A stretch of DNA of 64,000 bases from Tetradesmus obliquus (lineage: Eukaryota > Chlorophyta > Chlorophyceae > Sphaeropleales > Scenedesmaceae), in assembly GCA_030272155.1 (NCBI GenBank), contig CP126200.1, positions 186,001 through 250,000 of the forward strand, given 5' to 3'. Shown in pieces: positions 1 through 11,263 of the stretch. The position numbers and the translations under genes are program-made. Each line of letters opens with the position of its first letter. Position 1 is the first letter of the stretch. The notes under the pieces are model-generated. The model searched no databases, was not told where the DNA came from, and saw nothing but the letters and a program-made list of their open reading frames with translations.

Positions 1-1243
1 GTAGGATGGCAGAGCAACTGCTGTATAAACAGGCACAGCTGTCAGCTGTCAGTGCTCACACAGCCACCCACCATTTCTCCAGGGCTGCTAGCTGGCTCAG
101 CAGCTCACGCCAGGCATACACCAGATGCAGCTGGGTAGTCTCCATTGTGCGGATGACACCTTGCGGCTCCCTCTTGAGCGTGCCACGTGCGTTCAGTGCA
201 GCTCCCATGTCACTGACAGCACCATCTGGCAGCGGGCTGTGCAAGTTGATGCGCAGCTGGTCACCAGACACCTTGACTGTTGTGGGCGCACAGTCCATGC
301 CTGCAGCAGCCAGCAAAGAGCAGCGGGGGGAGGCATTTTACATCCATCTGAAAGCCAAGCAACCTTTCAACACAGGCCTTGCACATCATACTGTGGGTGT
401 CAAGGGCCCCCGCAGGTCACTAGCAGCAAAGGGGAAAACCGATAGCAGCTAAACCCACAGCTTTCTCGCCCCCGCATTGCAGGCCCCAAAACACGGCTGC
501 CCTCTCACCTGGCATCAGCGCACGCCCAAACAGGAGCCTGAAGCTAGAGCGGCCACTGGACAGTGTGTTGTTCAAGCTGGTCTTCCGCTGGCCTTGCAGC
601 TGAATGCACCCCAGCAGCATGCGTGTTTGCACAAAAAGGCACAACGCAGTGCAGCTAGTCTCAGCAGTCTGCTGTCAACCTGGATGGGCAAACATATCAA
701 GGCACAGCAAAACAGGTGCGCCTCATGTTGGGTGTGTTGGCATCAGTCACTGGCACGGTGCCAACATCACAGGGACGGGCAATCAGCAGAGGCCAGTGTC
801 GAAAGAATGGGCAGCAGGACCCGGCATAGACCCCTTTCAAACCCTACGAGAGCGAGCAGGACCCACCTGGATTTCATGATGTCTGCCTCGATGGTGAGGG
901 GATCATCGTTCACTGACAGCAGCTGCAACAATGTGCCAAGGTGCTTGGCCAGCCCACGGTTTTCCCTGAGCTCAAGGAACTGCCGGTGGGTGGGATCTTG
1001 TGCAGCAAAGGCTGCCATGGCCTGCTTGATTGCTGCTGGGCTCATGCTGACTCTGCTGGCTGCGCTGCTGCTGGAGCTGCTGGAACTGCCATCTGTTGCC
1101 GCTTGTGCAGCCACTGCAGTCCCCTCTGCTACAACACACCGCCAAAGCGGGACCCCAACTATGCACACAAGGCGAGCATGTTGCTTTGCCAGCGTGGGGT
1201 TGATCAGCATTCGTGAGCCACGCACCCGTGGGGTGGACAGGAC
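1..1243 (-). CDS. Unrecognised multi-exon gene, 3' part continues past left edge
   Basis: I do not recognise this product. The clearest exons on the minus strand are 1243-867, one ending at 509, and 300-72. Exon 1243-867 has a CAG acceptor, a GTGGGT donor, and encodes a Ser/Ala-rich stretch followed by a conserved-looking helical segment (FLELRENRGLAKHLGTLLQL). The exon ending at 509 has a GTGAGAGG donor and contains SSGRSSFRLLFGRAL. Exon 300-72 contains QLRINLHSPLPDGA and ends at a GTGGGTGG donor. The last two join in matching phase 1. The acceptor of the middle exon and anything between 645 and 866 are unresolved. The start of exon 1243-867 weakly resembles the N-terminus of RPA14 (replication protein A small subunit), but the rest does not follow that family, so no function is assigned. 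Confidence 0.5.
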
Positions 1244-1317
1244 CTGCAAGGCAACAAAAGCAGGTGAGTCACAGCATACAAAATGCTACCAACCATCTCT
1301 GGTTGTAGCCCTGCCCC

Positions 1318-2351
1318 AATACCAATTTTTGAGTTGCTTTGTGCCCTGGCCCCAGATAAAGCCAAAGTTGGAGGTATCACTTGACCCATTTACAGGAGCT
1401 TGTGTATTATATAATTGTGCAAACTGCTACCACTGCCATCCGGTCTTAGTGCCGACCCAAAGCAATTCCTGAGCTGTTTGTGGCTGGCACTAGTGTCTGG
1501 CCCAGATAAAGCCAAAGTTGGAGGTATCACTTGACCCATTTACAGAAGCTTGTGTATTATATAATTGTGCAAACTGCTACCACTGCCATCCGGTCTTAGT
1601 GCCGACCAAAGCAATTCCTGAGCTGTTTGTGGCTGGCCCCAGTGTCTGGCCCAGATAAAGCCAAAGTTGGAGGTATCACTTGACCCATTTACAGGAGCTT
1701 GTGTATTATATAATTTTGCAAACTGCTACCACTGCCATCCGGTCTTAGTGCCGACCAAAGCAATTCCTGAGCTGTTTGTGGCTGGCCCCAGTGTCTGGCC
1801 CAGATAAAGCCAAAGTTGGAGGTATCACTTGACCCATTTACAGGAGCTTGTGTATTATATAATTTTGCAAACTGCTACCACTGCCATCCGGTCTTAGTGC
1901 CGACCCAAAGCAATTCCTGAGCTGTTTGTGGCTGGCCCCAGTGTCTGGCCCAGATAAAGCCAAAGTTGGAGGTATCACTTGACCCATTTACAGGAGCTTG
2001 TGTATTATATAATTGTGCAAACTGCTACCACTGCCATCCGGTCTTAGTGCCGACCCAAAGCAATTCCTGAGCTGTTTGTGGCTGGCCCCAGTGTCTGGCC
2101 CAGATAAAGCCAAAGTTGGAGGTATCACTTGACCCATTTACAGGAGCTTGTGTATTATATAATTGTGCAAACTGCTACCACTGCCATCCGGTCTTAGTGC
2201 TGACCCAAAGCAATTCCTGAGCTGTTTGTGGCTGGCCCCAGTGGCTGGCCCAGATAAAGCCAAAGTTGGAGGTATCACTTGACCCATTTACAGGAGCTTG
2301 TGTATTATATTTTTGTGCAAACTGCTACCACTGCCATCCGGTCTTAGTGCT
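1318..2351. repeat. Tandem array of ~149-bp units, about seven copies
   Basis: Units begin with CCCAGATAAAGCC at 1351, 1501, 1650, 1799, 1949, 2099 and 2249, a period of 149-150 bp. A diverged piece precedes the first unit (from about 1318) and the last unit is cut near 2351. Copies differ by only a few substitutions, so the array is young. Each unit contains TTTACAGG, which reads CCTGTAAA on the minus strand and therefore holds a TGTAA poly(A)-type signal in the sense of the PHD gene just downstream of its stop. There are no unique spacers, so this is not a CRISPR array. Confidence 0.95.
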
Positions 2352-2484
2352 AGCATGGGATGCCGCTCATGGGCTGTAGGTATGCAGCACATGTGTATGG
2401 AACACCTGCTGCCCTCAGTAAGTTTAGGCACTCCTACCCTCAATGCCCATAGGAGTGCTGATGTTCAAGTTTCTACACAACATT

Positions 2485-2889
2485 TCACACATTGTGTTGT
2501 CCAAAAGAAAGCATCTTGTACACAATCTTGGCTATTTGTTGTGATCCACCACCAGCAGCAGCAGGCACTTGCTCATCCACCCAGTCATCATCGCTGCTGC
2601 AGCAAGCATCATCATCCTCATCTCCCCTATCAGCTGCCTCAACAAGCACCTGCTGCTTGGCCTTTGTGGTGACCTGCTTGCGCTGCCGCTTGGCGTTGCC
2701 GCTGCCTGGTCCTGCTGTCATAGGAGCCACAGGTGCAAGTGACCCTCCCGCCTTCTGCGCTGCTTGTGCCTGCTGGCCCACATGCTGCACTGGCTGCCAT
2801 CCTGGTAGTGGCGGCGGTGCAAAGCTGCAGCCCCCCGGCACCCCCCAGCCTGGCACATGAGCTGCAGCTGCTGGCCAGCAACCCCAAGG

Positions 2890-2928
<39 letters not shown>

Positions 2929-3978
2929 AGGCAAAGCAGGTGTGCAGTGCCCAAGGGTGGCCCCAAGGGGTGGTGCTCCTGCATGATGCGCTGCTGGGTG
3001 GTTTGGCACCCCGTATGGTTGTGCAGGGGGTACCATGTATGGCCATGGGACTGAGGGGTAGGCTGTCTGGCTGGGCAGTTGATGTGGTTCTGCACCTGGT
3101 CCAATCTGAGGCCAGGGCATGTAGGCAGGTGCTGCTGCCATGGGGGCCACAGGCTGATTTGGTGGTATGTTTGGACCTGTGGACAGTCCTGCTGAGTGCT
3201 GAATGCGTTGCTGCTGTCCTGAATGCAGCTGCTGTTGTGGGGGTGGGGGTGGTGATGTCTGCATGGGAACTGTTTGTTGCTGCTGCTGTTTGTCCTGCTC
3301 TGCTGCCCCTGTGCTGACTGGCCTGTGCCCCTCCTTGCTGCCACTGCTGCTCAGCAGGTAGAGCTGCTTTGCTGGGCCAGCAAGCGCCTGCAGAGCGCGC
3401 TGCTCTGCAGTGGGGCCGACAAGCCAGGCTTCAGTGGCCTTGTTGGCTGCTGCAGCGCAGCTACCAAACATGCCAAAGCGCCCGCTGGCCACAGTCACTG
3501 TGCACAGCTCAGACCCTGTACGCTGGTACAGCTGCTGTGCAAGCTCCTTGGTGGTACTGGGGAAGCGCTTGAGGCGCTTGTGCGTGCTGCTGCTGTAGAA
3601 CGCTAGGCTGCCTGGCAGTGGCGCATCTTCAACAACCAGCTGCACCTTGCGCAGCATGCCCGGCAGCACTTCCCCCAACGCTTTGATGGTCCCCTGGAAC
3701 ATGCCCTGGGTGAAGTGGGGGTCCTGCCCTTCAGCATACAGGCTTTGCGGCATCTCCAAAACTACCACCTGACCCATTGCAAGGCGCTGCAGCTCACCGC
3801 ACCCCTGACACTGCCATTCCTCATCTTCAGGGATGGTTGTAAGCCCAAAGCAGCCCAGGTGGAATCCCTGGCTGCAGCTGTCACATATCAGCATGGTTTC
3901 TGGGCTGCTCTGCTCGCCACATGCCAGGCATGCTGTGTCAGGATGAATGGCGTCCCCCACAGCCTCTGAGTCGTCCAT
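2485..3978 (-). CDS. PHD-finger protein with poly-Met tract
   Basis: Single-exon gene, 497 aa from the chosen ATG at 3978. An in-frame ATG 20 codons upstream (4038) is possible, but the residues it adds look non-conserved. An N-terminal PHD zinc finger is clear: Cys17, Cys20, Cys32, Cys35, His40, Cys43, then Trp55 and Cys57, Cys60, i.e. C4HC3 spacing. PHD fingers commonly read methylated histone H3 tails, so a nuclear chromatin role is inferred. Residues about 60-200 form a second, compact region without a known name. The rest is low complexity: Gln runs, Pro-rich segments, a run of 13 Met encoded by (CAT)13, then a basic stretch and an acidic Asp/Glu patch near the C-terminus. Transcripts probably end in the 149-bp repeat array that follows. 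Confidence 0.85.
2890..2928 (-). repeat. (CAT/ATG)13 microsatellite inside the PHD gene
   Basis: Thirteen perfect CAT triplets on the plus strand read as ATG on the coding strand and give a homopolymer of 13 methionines. The tract is in frame, so length changes in whole triplets would be tolerated. Confidence 0.95.
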
Positions 3979-4038
3979 AATGGTCCTGCATGTGGAATTC
4001 AGCAACACATGGCAATGTTGTGATGGACAGTGCACCAT

Positions 4039-5931
4039 TCAGCAACTTTGTGGCGTGCATTGCATCGCTGTGGGCAAGATGATGCAGCCACTTTGCACTT
4101 TGTACGTGTATGTGCATGCGGTTACTGCATGGATGCTTTGCACTTTTGTAGCTACTCAACAACAGCAAAAGGATGTGCTTTGTTGCTGGCTTGGCTTCCA
4201 CTGTGGCAGGCTGCCAGAGTCCATTTGCTGTTGTATGGTCCCAACGTTCTTTTGGTGCTATTTGCACTGCATCACTGTGCCATGTTGCATGACTCACATC
4301 AGTGCACACACTGCTGTGTGCTGCTGGTTGTGCATGTATCGCTCGATGTTGCTTACCTGCAGCAAATGAGCGGTAACGAGGCAGCAAGCTAACTTTGGTG
4401 CCTACAGCAAGTGCTTTGGTGGGCACACTGTGCGTTCTGATGTTGGCTCGTCCGTGCAGCTCCAGTTGACATTGGATCGCTTTTTTGGTGTAATTGTTGC
4501 ATGCAGGTGTTGGTGCAAACTTTCAGGGGTCAAGCCTCTGTGAATGGTATGTTACCAAGGTTTGTTAATTATGTTGTGCTGCTGATTGCCAGGTCAGGGG
4601 CACACACTTTTTTAAGCTGTGCACTGTGAGAGGAAACGTTTCCCTTGCTTGATCCCCCTACATGGCCAGCCTATGGTCTAAGCTGTGCACTTTTGAGAGG
4701 GGAAACGTTTCCCTTGCTTGACCCCCCTACATGGCCAGCCTATGGTCTAAGCTGTGCACTTTTGAGAGGGGAAACGTTTCCCTTGCTTGAACCCCTTACA
4801 TGACCAGCCTATGGTCTAAGCTGTGCACTTTTGAGAGGGGAAACGTTTCCCTTGCTCGACCCCCCTACATGACAGGCCTATGGTCTAAGCTGTGCACCTT
4901 GAGAGGGGAAACGTTTCCCTTGCTTGGTTCCCTGCTCAGCCAATCTATGTATTGTTCTAAGTAATGTAGTTTGTGTACAGGTGCATGCTTTACCTTGTTG
5001 CACCTACATGGATCCGATACACAGTTTGGCATGGCTTGCATTTTCTCAGCAGAATTACACTTTTTGACGCAAGTTGCATTTTTCCAGTAGGTGTGCATTT
5101 TTGCACAAACACATCAGTTTATCATCCATTACACATGTGGTTACTGTGCATTTTGGGTTAATCGCGTGTTCAGACTTGCAGGACCATTGCTGCGCTTTGT
5201 GGAGAAGTGCGACTCGCTTAAAGGCGTCGGGAACACAACTTCAATATCAGTAATGCACTCGAAATATGTTTAAACGTATTTAAAGGACAAGCAACGTTCA
5301 TATCAAATTGCCTCTAGGGTTCAGTCTGCAGTCTGTTTTGTGATAGGCATCATAGCACATATGCACCCTTTCTTGTAGTAGCTTGCACAGCCCATACTGA
5401 TGAGTTGTGAAGGTGGTTGTGAGCAACTGCATTACATGATTAGAGTGGAATTACTGCGTACTCAACGTACACCTTACTCGCCACGTACTTGCAAGTACAG
5501 CCCAGCAGCCACGTCCACTTTCAGTGCTGTGGTATCGTATATATGCAGAGGCTGATGTGCATCTCGAGACCCCTCAGGGGTTCAGGGCCTGAATATATGC
5601 ACCATATGGCAAGACCCCTGGATACTTGCCTATCCATATGGTCTTACCTGTGTACGAATGCATTGCATGTGGTTCAAACCACGCTGGACTGCGCATGGTT
5701 GGTGGCGCACAGTCCGCCACATAATGGTGTTGCATCAAAATGTGGTGTGGAGATGCCTGGTTGTTGCCTAACTTGAATGCATCTGCAGCAGACGCGGTGC
5801 TGCAGCGTCTGGAGTTGGTAAGGAGTCCAGTCGTAAGGTCAAATAAGCTCAAAATCTTGTTACCACTGTCTTAATGCAACTTGTCGGGCAGGGAAGCCGC
5901 AGCAACCCCACAGCCGGCCTGCTGCAGCCTG
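4039..5931. other. Intergenic region between PHD and eIF2B gamma genes
   Basis: No convincing gene. It holds the upstream region of the PHD gene, the palindrome-bearing repeat array at 4614-4946, and the probable 3' end of the eIF2B gamma transcript: a TGTAA on the minus strand lies at 5432-5436, about 500 bp past that gene's stop. Short open frames at 5091-5273 and 5489-5852 have no recognisable features. Confidence 0.6.
4614..4946. repeat. Tandem array of 66-69-bp units with a central palindrome
   Basis: Five units start with AAGCTGTGCAC at 4614, 4680, 4749, 4818 and 4887. Copies 2-5 carry the perfect 14-bp palindrome GGGAAACGTTTCCC; copy 1 keeps the inner 12 bp. Flanking words (CTTGCTTGA, CCAGCCTATGGTCT) are also conserved. 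The array lies upstream of the PHD gene start (3978) and downstream of eIF2B gamma. Confidence 0.93.
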
Positions 5932-6679
5932 TCATGTCCTGGCCAGCGTCTCCGCCTTGTGCTCTGACGCCTGAGCCACTACAAAGCCAGGCCCAACCTG
6001 CAGCAGCAGCAGCAGCAGCAGCAGCGCACAGGAAGCCGGATGATGTTGCCGAAGCAGGGATGCAGTCATGAAGTTCGTCTCACAGAGATACGAGTCCAAA
6101 TGCCAGCCGCTACAGCGTCACCTGCATCAAGGGGCAAGTGCCAGCAGCACCTGAACCTGCTGCACATCCTGCGCCGCGCTGCAGGCGCTGCCATCAAAAC
6201 AAGCACAGCTATGGTCATTACAACATGCGGTCACAGCTGTCGGCGCAGGATGCAGGGACTCATATTGTTCAAACATGCACGGGTTCAGATCACAGCCTCT
6301 GCAGCGTCATCTGCATCACGGGGGCAGTGCCACTCCTGCAAAGCTGCTGCCAGCAACCTGAACATGCTGCACACTCTGCACCGCGCTGCAGACGCTTCCA
6401 GCAAAACAAGCAAAGCTATGAGCGCTATAATAAGTAAAACACTGTCAGGGCTGTCGGCACAGCTGCGGCCGCAGCCGCGGCCGCAGCCCCCCCCCCCACC
6501 CACCCACCCACCCTACCCCCACCCCACCCCCACCTGGCAGTCCTTGAGCGTGCAGCGCTCCTGCACCGCGGCGCCGCTGCAGATGATGCTGTTCTGCACG
6601 TGGCTGCCGTCTGCGATGCTGACGCCGTCCATGAGCACGCAGCTGATCAGCTTCACGTTGGCGCCCAGCCTGGCGCGGT

Positions 6680-6715
<36 letters not shown>

Positions 6716-8919
6716 GCAGCAATGCACTGCAGTCAAGCCACATACAGCATCGAGCAGTCGTAAGCCAAGGCATTTTGTGTGCAGTCCGCCCAGGCTGCAG
6801 CCAGCATTGCAGCGGCCCAGTGGCGGCCAGCATGCCCAGGCCTGTGCACTTCTTGATGAGGCGCAGTGACCGGCTGCTGCTGCGACACCCCCATCCCCGC
6901 ACTCACTTGCAGTTGCGGCCCATCACGGTGCGCTTGACGCTGCTCTTGTCGCCGATCACGCAGTCCTCGCCCACGATGCACCAGGGGCCCACCTGCAGCA
7001 CACACACCAGCACCAGCGCAGGCAGCACCAGCTCAGCAGGCGCAGCCACATTGGCATCCGCGCAGTCACACAGCCTGCTGCAAGCCATATGCATACCGTG
7101 ACGCTGCGCAGAATAAAATGCAGGCTCAGGAGTGCTTCTTTGAGCAGCAATCTCGCTGCCACAATCCAGGGTGCTGCGCCCCACAGCACCCCCCCTCAGC
7201 ACCCGCACCATGGCGTTTCCTTGGTGCCCAGGCTGACTGCACACACCCAACCACAAAGTGCAGCAGCACCAGCAGCAGCTGACAGCGACCCCCGCTGAGC
7301 TGCCGACATGTGCAACAACACAAGCATGACCCCACATGTGCAACAACACAAGCATGACCCCACATGTGCAACAACACAAGCATGACCCCACATGTGCAAC
7401 AACACAAGCATGACCCCACAGCCAGCCAGCCAGCCAGCCGCACCGTGGCCTTGGTGCCCAGGCTGACTGATGGCGGCACCACGTTGTCGTACTTGCTCAC
7501 GCTCATGCCTGTCAGGTGCAGCGCAGTGTCGGCAGCAGCCACCTGCATGCACACGCAGCAGCAGACGGGCAGCATGCAGGTTTTGAGGCAGCTGATGCTG
7601 CGGGGTGCAAGCGAGCCATCATGAGCTGCAGTGCTGGCCGACCAAGTGTCTTGCGGGACGCAGCTTGCAGGGTACGCAGCACTGCATGGCCTGCATTGGC
7701 CTCAGCAGTTGCTGCGTAGCCGCTTGCCGCCCAGGCGCTGCCAGCCAAGCTAGTGCTGCCAGCCAAGTGCTGCTGCTGCTGCTGCCGCAGCACCTCACCC
7801 ACCTCCCTGTTGACGTCCCCATAAGCCTGCACCGTGTTGACGCGGGCGCAGTAATGGCCCTCAGGCACCAGGTACACGCCCACGCGCCCAGCGCGGCTGC
7901 TGGCAGCAGCGCTCCCGCTGTGGCTCAGCGCCATGAAGCCGTCACCAGGCATGGGCGGCCGCGCTGCTGCACCCCCGCCCTCGCCATCACCATCATTGCT
8001 ACCTGCTGCTGCTGCTGCAGCAGCCTTGCTGCCTTGGCCGCCCGCCGCACCGCCGCTACCAGCAGCAGCAGCGCTTCTGCTGTTGCCAGTACCACTGCCG
8101 GCTGCTGCGCCGCTGCTGCCGTCGCCGCCGTCTGCTGCTGCTGCTGGCATGCCTGCTGCTGTGAGTGATCCTGCTGAGGTGAGGCTGCCGAAGCTGCCCC
8201 CGGAGTGCTGCCTGCTCAGCAGCAGGAAGCTGCTGCCTGTGGCGCCGCCTGCTGCTGCGCCGCCCGCGCTAGCGCGGCCCGCGAAGCCGCCTGCTGCTGC
8301 TGCTGCCGGCTGGCTGTGCTTGAGCTGGTGTCGAGTGAGCCATGGGATGAAGTCCAGCTTGAGGCTGCTCAGGGCAGGCTTGGCCACCAGCAGCTTCAGC
8401 ACAGACCTGACGCCAGCACGCAGCAGCAGGAAAAGAAGACAATTTTGTAAAACAGGGGCTAAAGCAGCATTCATTGTCCACCAGCTTCAGCGCAGACCTG
8501 CAGCCTGCAGCAGCAGCATCAGTGGAAGTGATAACAGCCATTATTTCATGGTGGCAGTGGCGCTGGCAAGAGTGACAACAAGGCGGAGGCTGCCACCTTT
8601 TCAGCTGGCAACGTACGCCCTGAACCAGGCCCCCTGTGCATCAACACCCGGCCGCCCCTCAACACCCCTTGCACCCCAGCACTCAGCCGCTGGCTGCCCC
8701 CGACTTCCCACCAACACGCACGCCCACCTGCTGAGCACGTAGAGGTGCTGGTCCTGCAGGTCGCTGTGCAGCGTGACGCTGCCCACCGCCTGCACCGCGG
8801 CCAGGGGCAGCTGTATGTCTCGCAGCACCTCGGGGCTGCTGGCGGCAAACAGCAGCAGCTGCCTGCTGGGGTCCAGCCCCAGGTAGTCCACACCCTGGGG
8901 GGGGGGAGTATATGAAGGT

Positions 8920-8958
<39 letters not shown>

Positions 8959-9278
8959 CACGAAGGCAGGCAGGCAGGCAGACACGAAGGCAGGCACGCA
9001 GGCAGGCATTAGTTGCATGAGCTGGCAAAAGGACACGCAGAGTAGGTGTGGTTCGTTGCACTGGTGGCTAGGCAGCAGCACCAGTGGCGGAATGCAGCCT
9101 ACGTGTTCAGCACAAGGTTGGCAGGCAGGCGGCACAGGACACACAGGTGCAGCCCCACCCCTCATCATCTGTGCTGCGTAGCTGCCCCCCACCTTGGGCG
9201 CCTTGCCCGGCTTGGTCTCAGCCGTGGGTGACGTCTTGCGCTTGCCAACCAGCACCGTGGCCAGCGCACCGCTGATCT

Positions 9279-9360
<82 letters not shown>

Positions 9361-10777
9361 TTGACCGACATCGCAAGGCACTGACTCAGAGGCGCCTGCC
9401 CATACACCCAAGCAACAACCTTCGTGCAGCGCACGCAAACTTCTGCTACCCAGCTGCTGCTGCCACCACCGCTGCTGCTGCTGCTGCTGCTGCTGCTGCG
9501 CCTCCCACCTGGTGTGTCGCCACCAGCGCCCGCAGCGGCAGGTCAGTGAGGATGTCGCCGCTGGCCACCACCAGGCTCTCAGCGCTGACCTGGCCAGCCA
9601 CCAGCCGCAGCGCGTCAGCAGTGCCGCACTCCTCAGGGACCGTTATAATGTTACATGACACGCCGCCCGCCGCCTCCTGCGCTGCCAGGTATGAGGCCAT
9701 GCTGCTGGACACTGCCTCGCCTATGGCCACCTGCAGCACGCAGCACGCAGCAGCAGGGCAGCAACACGGAGCTGAGTCATGCCACTGGGTGCTCCCTTCA
9801 GCAGCTGCTGCTACTGCCACGTGGCAGTGAAAGGCACCACGAAATGCAGCAACCAGCCTGCCCCAGTACAACAGCAACTGACATGTTGAGTTACAGCTGC
9901 TGATATCTCAGGAGCGCACTGACTGGGCTTGCATGCATGCCGCCAAGGCCAGCATGTGAGCTGGCCACAGCTGCTGGCCCCTCGCCGCAGACCACCAGCA
10001 GCCGCTTAGCACTGCACTGTGATTGCTGCCTGCGGTGCGTGCCTGCACTGCTTGCTGGTGATGCGTGGACAGACACAGCTGCCACATGCACGCCTACGTG
10101 CGCAGCCTGGCTGCGCTGCTGCAGCTTGCGGCTCAGCCGCCAGCTTGCAGGAAGCACAGGGACATGCCAAGCACCTCAGAGCAACTGCATGCTGCTGCAG
10201 AGCAACTGCAGGCTGCTGCTGCTGTGACTTCATCAGTCCAGTGCTGCTACACAGCTTGAGGCTGCAGCTGTGCCACGCACTGCACTGCCCTCCCAATGCT
10301 GCGTGCTGCACAGTGCCCTCAGGCGCACCAGTGCTCCTGCTGCTGCTGCAACACACTCCAATGCTTAGCTGCTGCAGAGCTGTATTGAAGCCTTGCGGTA
10401 GCATACACAGCTGCACACATGTTGGTCCTGTCTGATGCTGCTGCTGCTGCTGCTGCCGCGCACCACGATGCAGCTCTTGATGCCGGCCTCAGCCAGGTTG
10501 CGCAGCGGGTAGCTGATCAGCGGCCTGCCCCCTACAGGCAGCATCGCCTTCACGGTGCCTGCAGGCGGCCGGCAGAGCCACACCGGCCAGGTGCTCTGAG
10601 GGGAAAGCATGCAGAGCTGCGCGCATGCTGCAGCAGGCGACCAAGGCACTACAGTTGCTGTTGCTGCTGCCTGATGCTGTTGTTGCTGCCACCAGCCATA
10701 CCTGCTGAGGTGAGTGGGTATAAGCGTTTGCATTCTCCTCCAGCAAGGATAACTACTTGAAAGTCTTGGCCAGGCAT
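5932..10777 (-). CDS. EIF2B3: Translation initiation factor eIF2B gamma subunit
   Basis: eIF2B is the guanine-nucleotide exchange factor for eIF2 in the cytosol; gamma pairs with epsilon in the catalytic arm. Ten exons join in perfect phase: 10777-10702, 10558-10464, 9730-9509, 9276-9193, 8894-8728, 8406-7803, 7542-7444, 6992-6907, 6669-6534, 5997-5932, giving 544 aa. The N-terminus has the nucleotidyltransferase-like start (FQVVILAGG, then LPVGGRPLISYPL), followed by TVPEECGTADALR and the hydrophobic SLVVASGDILTDLPL. Near residues 385-520 come the domain linker and left-handed beta-helix hexapeptide repeats (VGPWCIVGEDCVIGDKSSVK, then LGANVKLISCVLMDGVSI). The 201-codon exon 6 contains a long Ala/Gly/Ser insertion (about residues 240-360) absent from typical subunits of ~450 aa. 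The last exon adds only 21 residues. Head-to-head with the HtrA gene. Confidence 0.95.
7306..7417. repeat. 28-bp tandem repeat, four copies, in eIF2B gamma intron 7
   Basis: Units start with ACATGTGCAACAACAC at 7306, 7334, 7362 and 7390 and are almost identical. A short (CAGC)n run follows, next to the 5' splice site of the intron. Confidence 0.93.
8915..9007. repeat. GGCA tetranucleotide repeat in eIF2B gamma intron 4
   Basis: Long run of GGCA/CAGG units with a few CACGAAGG interruptions, inside the intron between exons 4 and 5. Confidence 0.9.
9280..9357. repeat. (CAG)26 directly upstream of an eIF2B gamma 3' splice site
   Basis: Twenty-six uninterrupted CAG triplets on plus, i.e. (CTG)26 in the sense of the gene. 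The run ends in the CTGCAG acceptor of exon 4, so it occupies the position of the polypyrimidine tract. It is the longest pure triplet run noticed in the window. Confidence 0.95.
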
Positions 10778-11263
10778 TGCTGCATGCCCTGCTGTCGTGC
10801 TGTAGTTGCTGCTACACTGCAGGATCGCACTGTGTAACCTTGACGTGGCTCCAGCTCTCATGAAAGCATTGAGTGTATGCCTAAAACGCTGTCAGAAGCG
10901 TCGAGTCGTGTAATCTAGCGGAGTTCAAGGTGGTGGGCCAGTGCATTGTAACACACACTGACATGGCGAACCCTTGCCTGTTGCAACAGAAGGCAACGCA
11001 TTGGGTTGTGTTTGCTTCATGGTTGCTAATGACGTGCTTCAAACTTTGCTGTCTGCTTCCCTCTGGTTTGTCAGCAGGGACGCTCCATCTGTCCGCAGCG
11101 AGTCCCGGTCCCTGGCACCATCTATCTACACCACCTTGATCTATTGTGTTGCCTTGTGCTGCTGGTAACCTCCTGCTGTTCACCGAGTTGTGCCGGAGCA
11201 TCAGGAGCACGTGCTCACTGCACCTCTGTGGCTCGCCCATTATGCCTTCCTGTTTTTCTAGCC
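10778..11263. promoter_or_regulatory. Divergent promoter region, eIF2B gamma / HtrA
   Basis: About 490 bp separate the start codons of two genes pointing away from each other, so both 5' UTRs and promoters must lie here. No TATA-like box or other known motif stands out by eye. Confidence 0.5.

Noticed and set aside
1130..1243. RPA14 (RPA3) gene
   Set aside because: Only the first ~30 residues resemble the family N-terminus; the rest of the exon and the following exons do not continue an OB fold.
1318..2351. CRISPR-like array
   Set aside because: Units are contiguous and ~149 bp with no variable spacers, and the sequence is eukaryotic.
7933..8742. 269-codon plus-strand frame
   Set aside because: It is the antisense shadow of the Ala/Gly/Ser-rich exon 6 of eIF2B gamma and shows only repeat-driven Pro/Ala composition.
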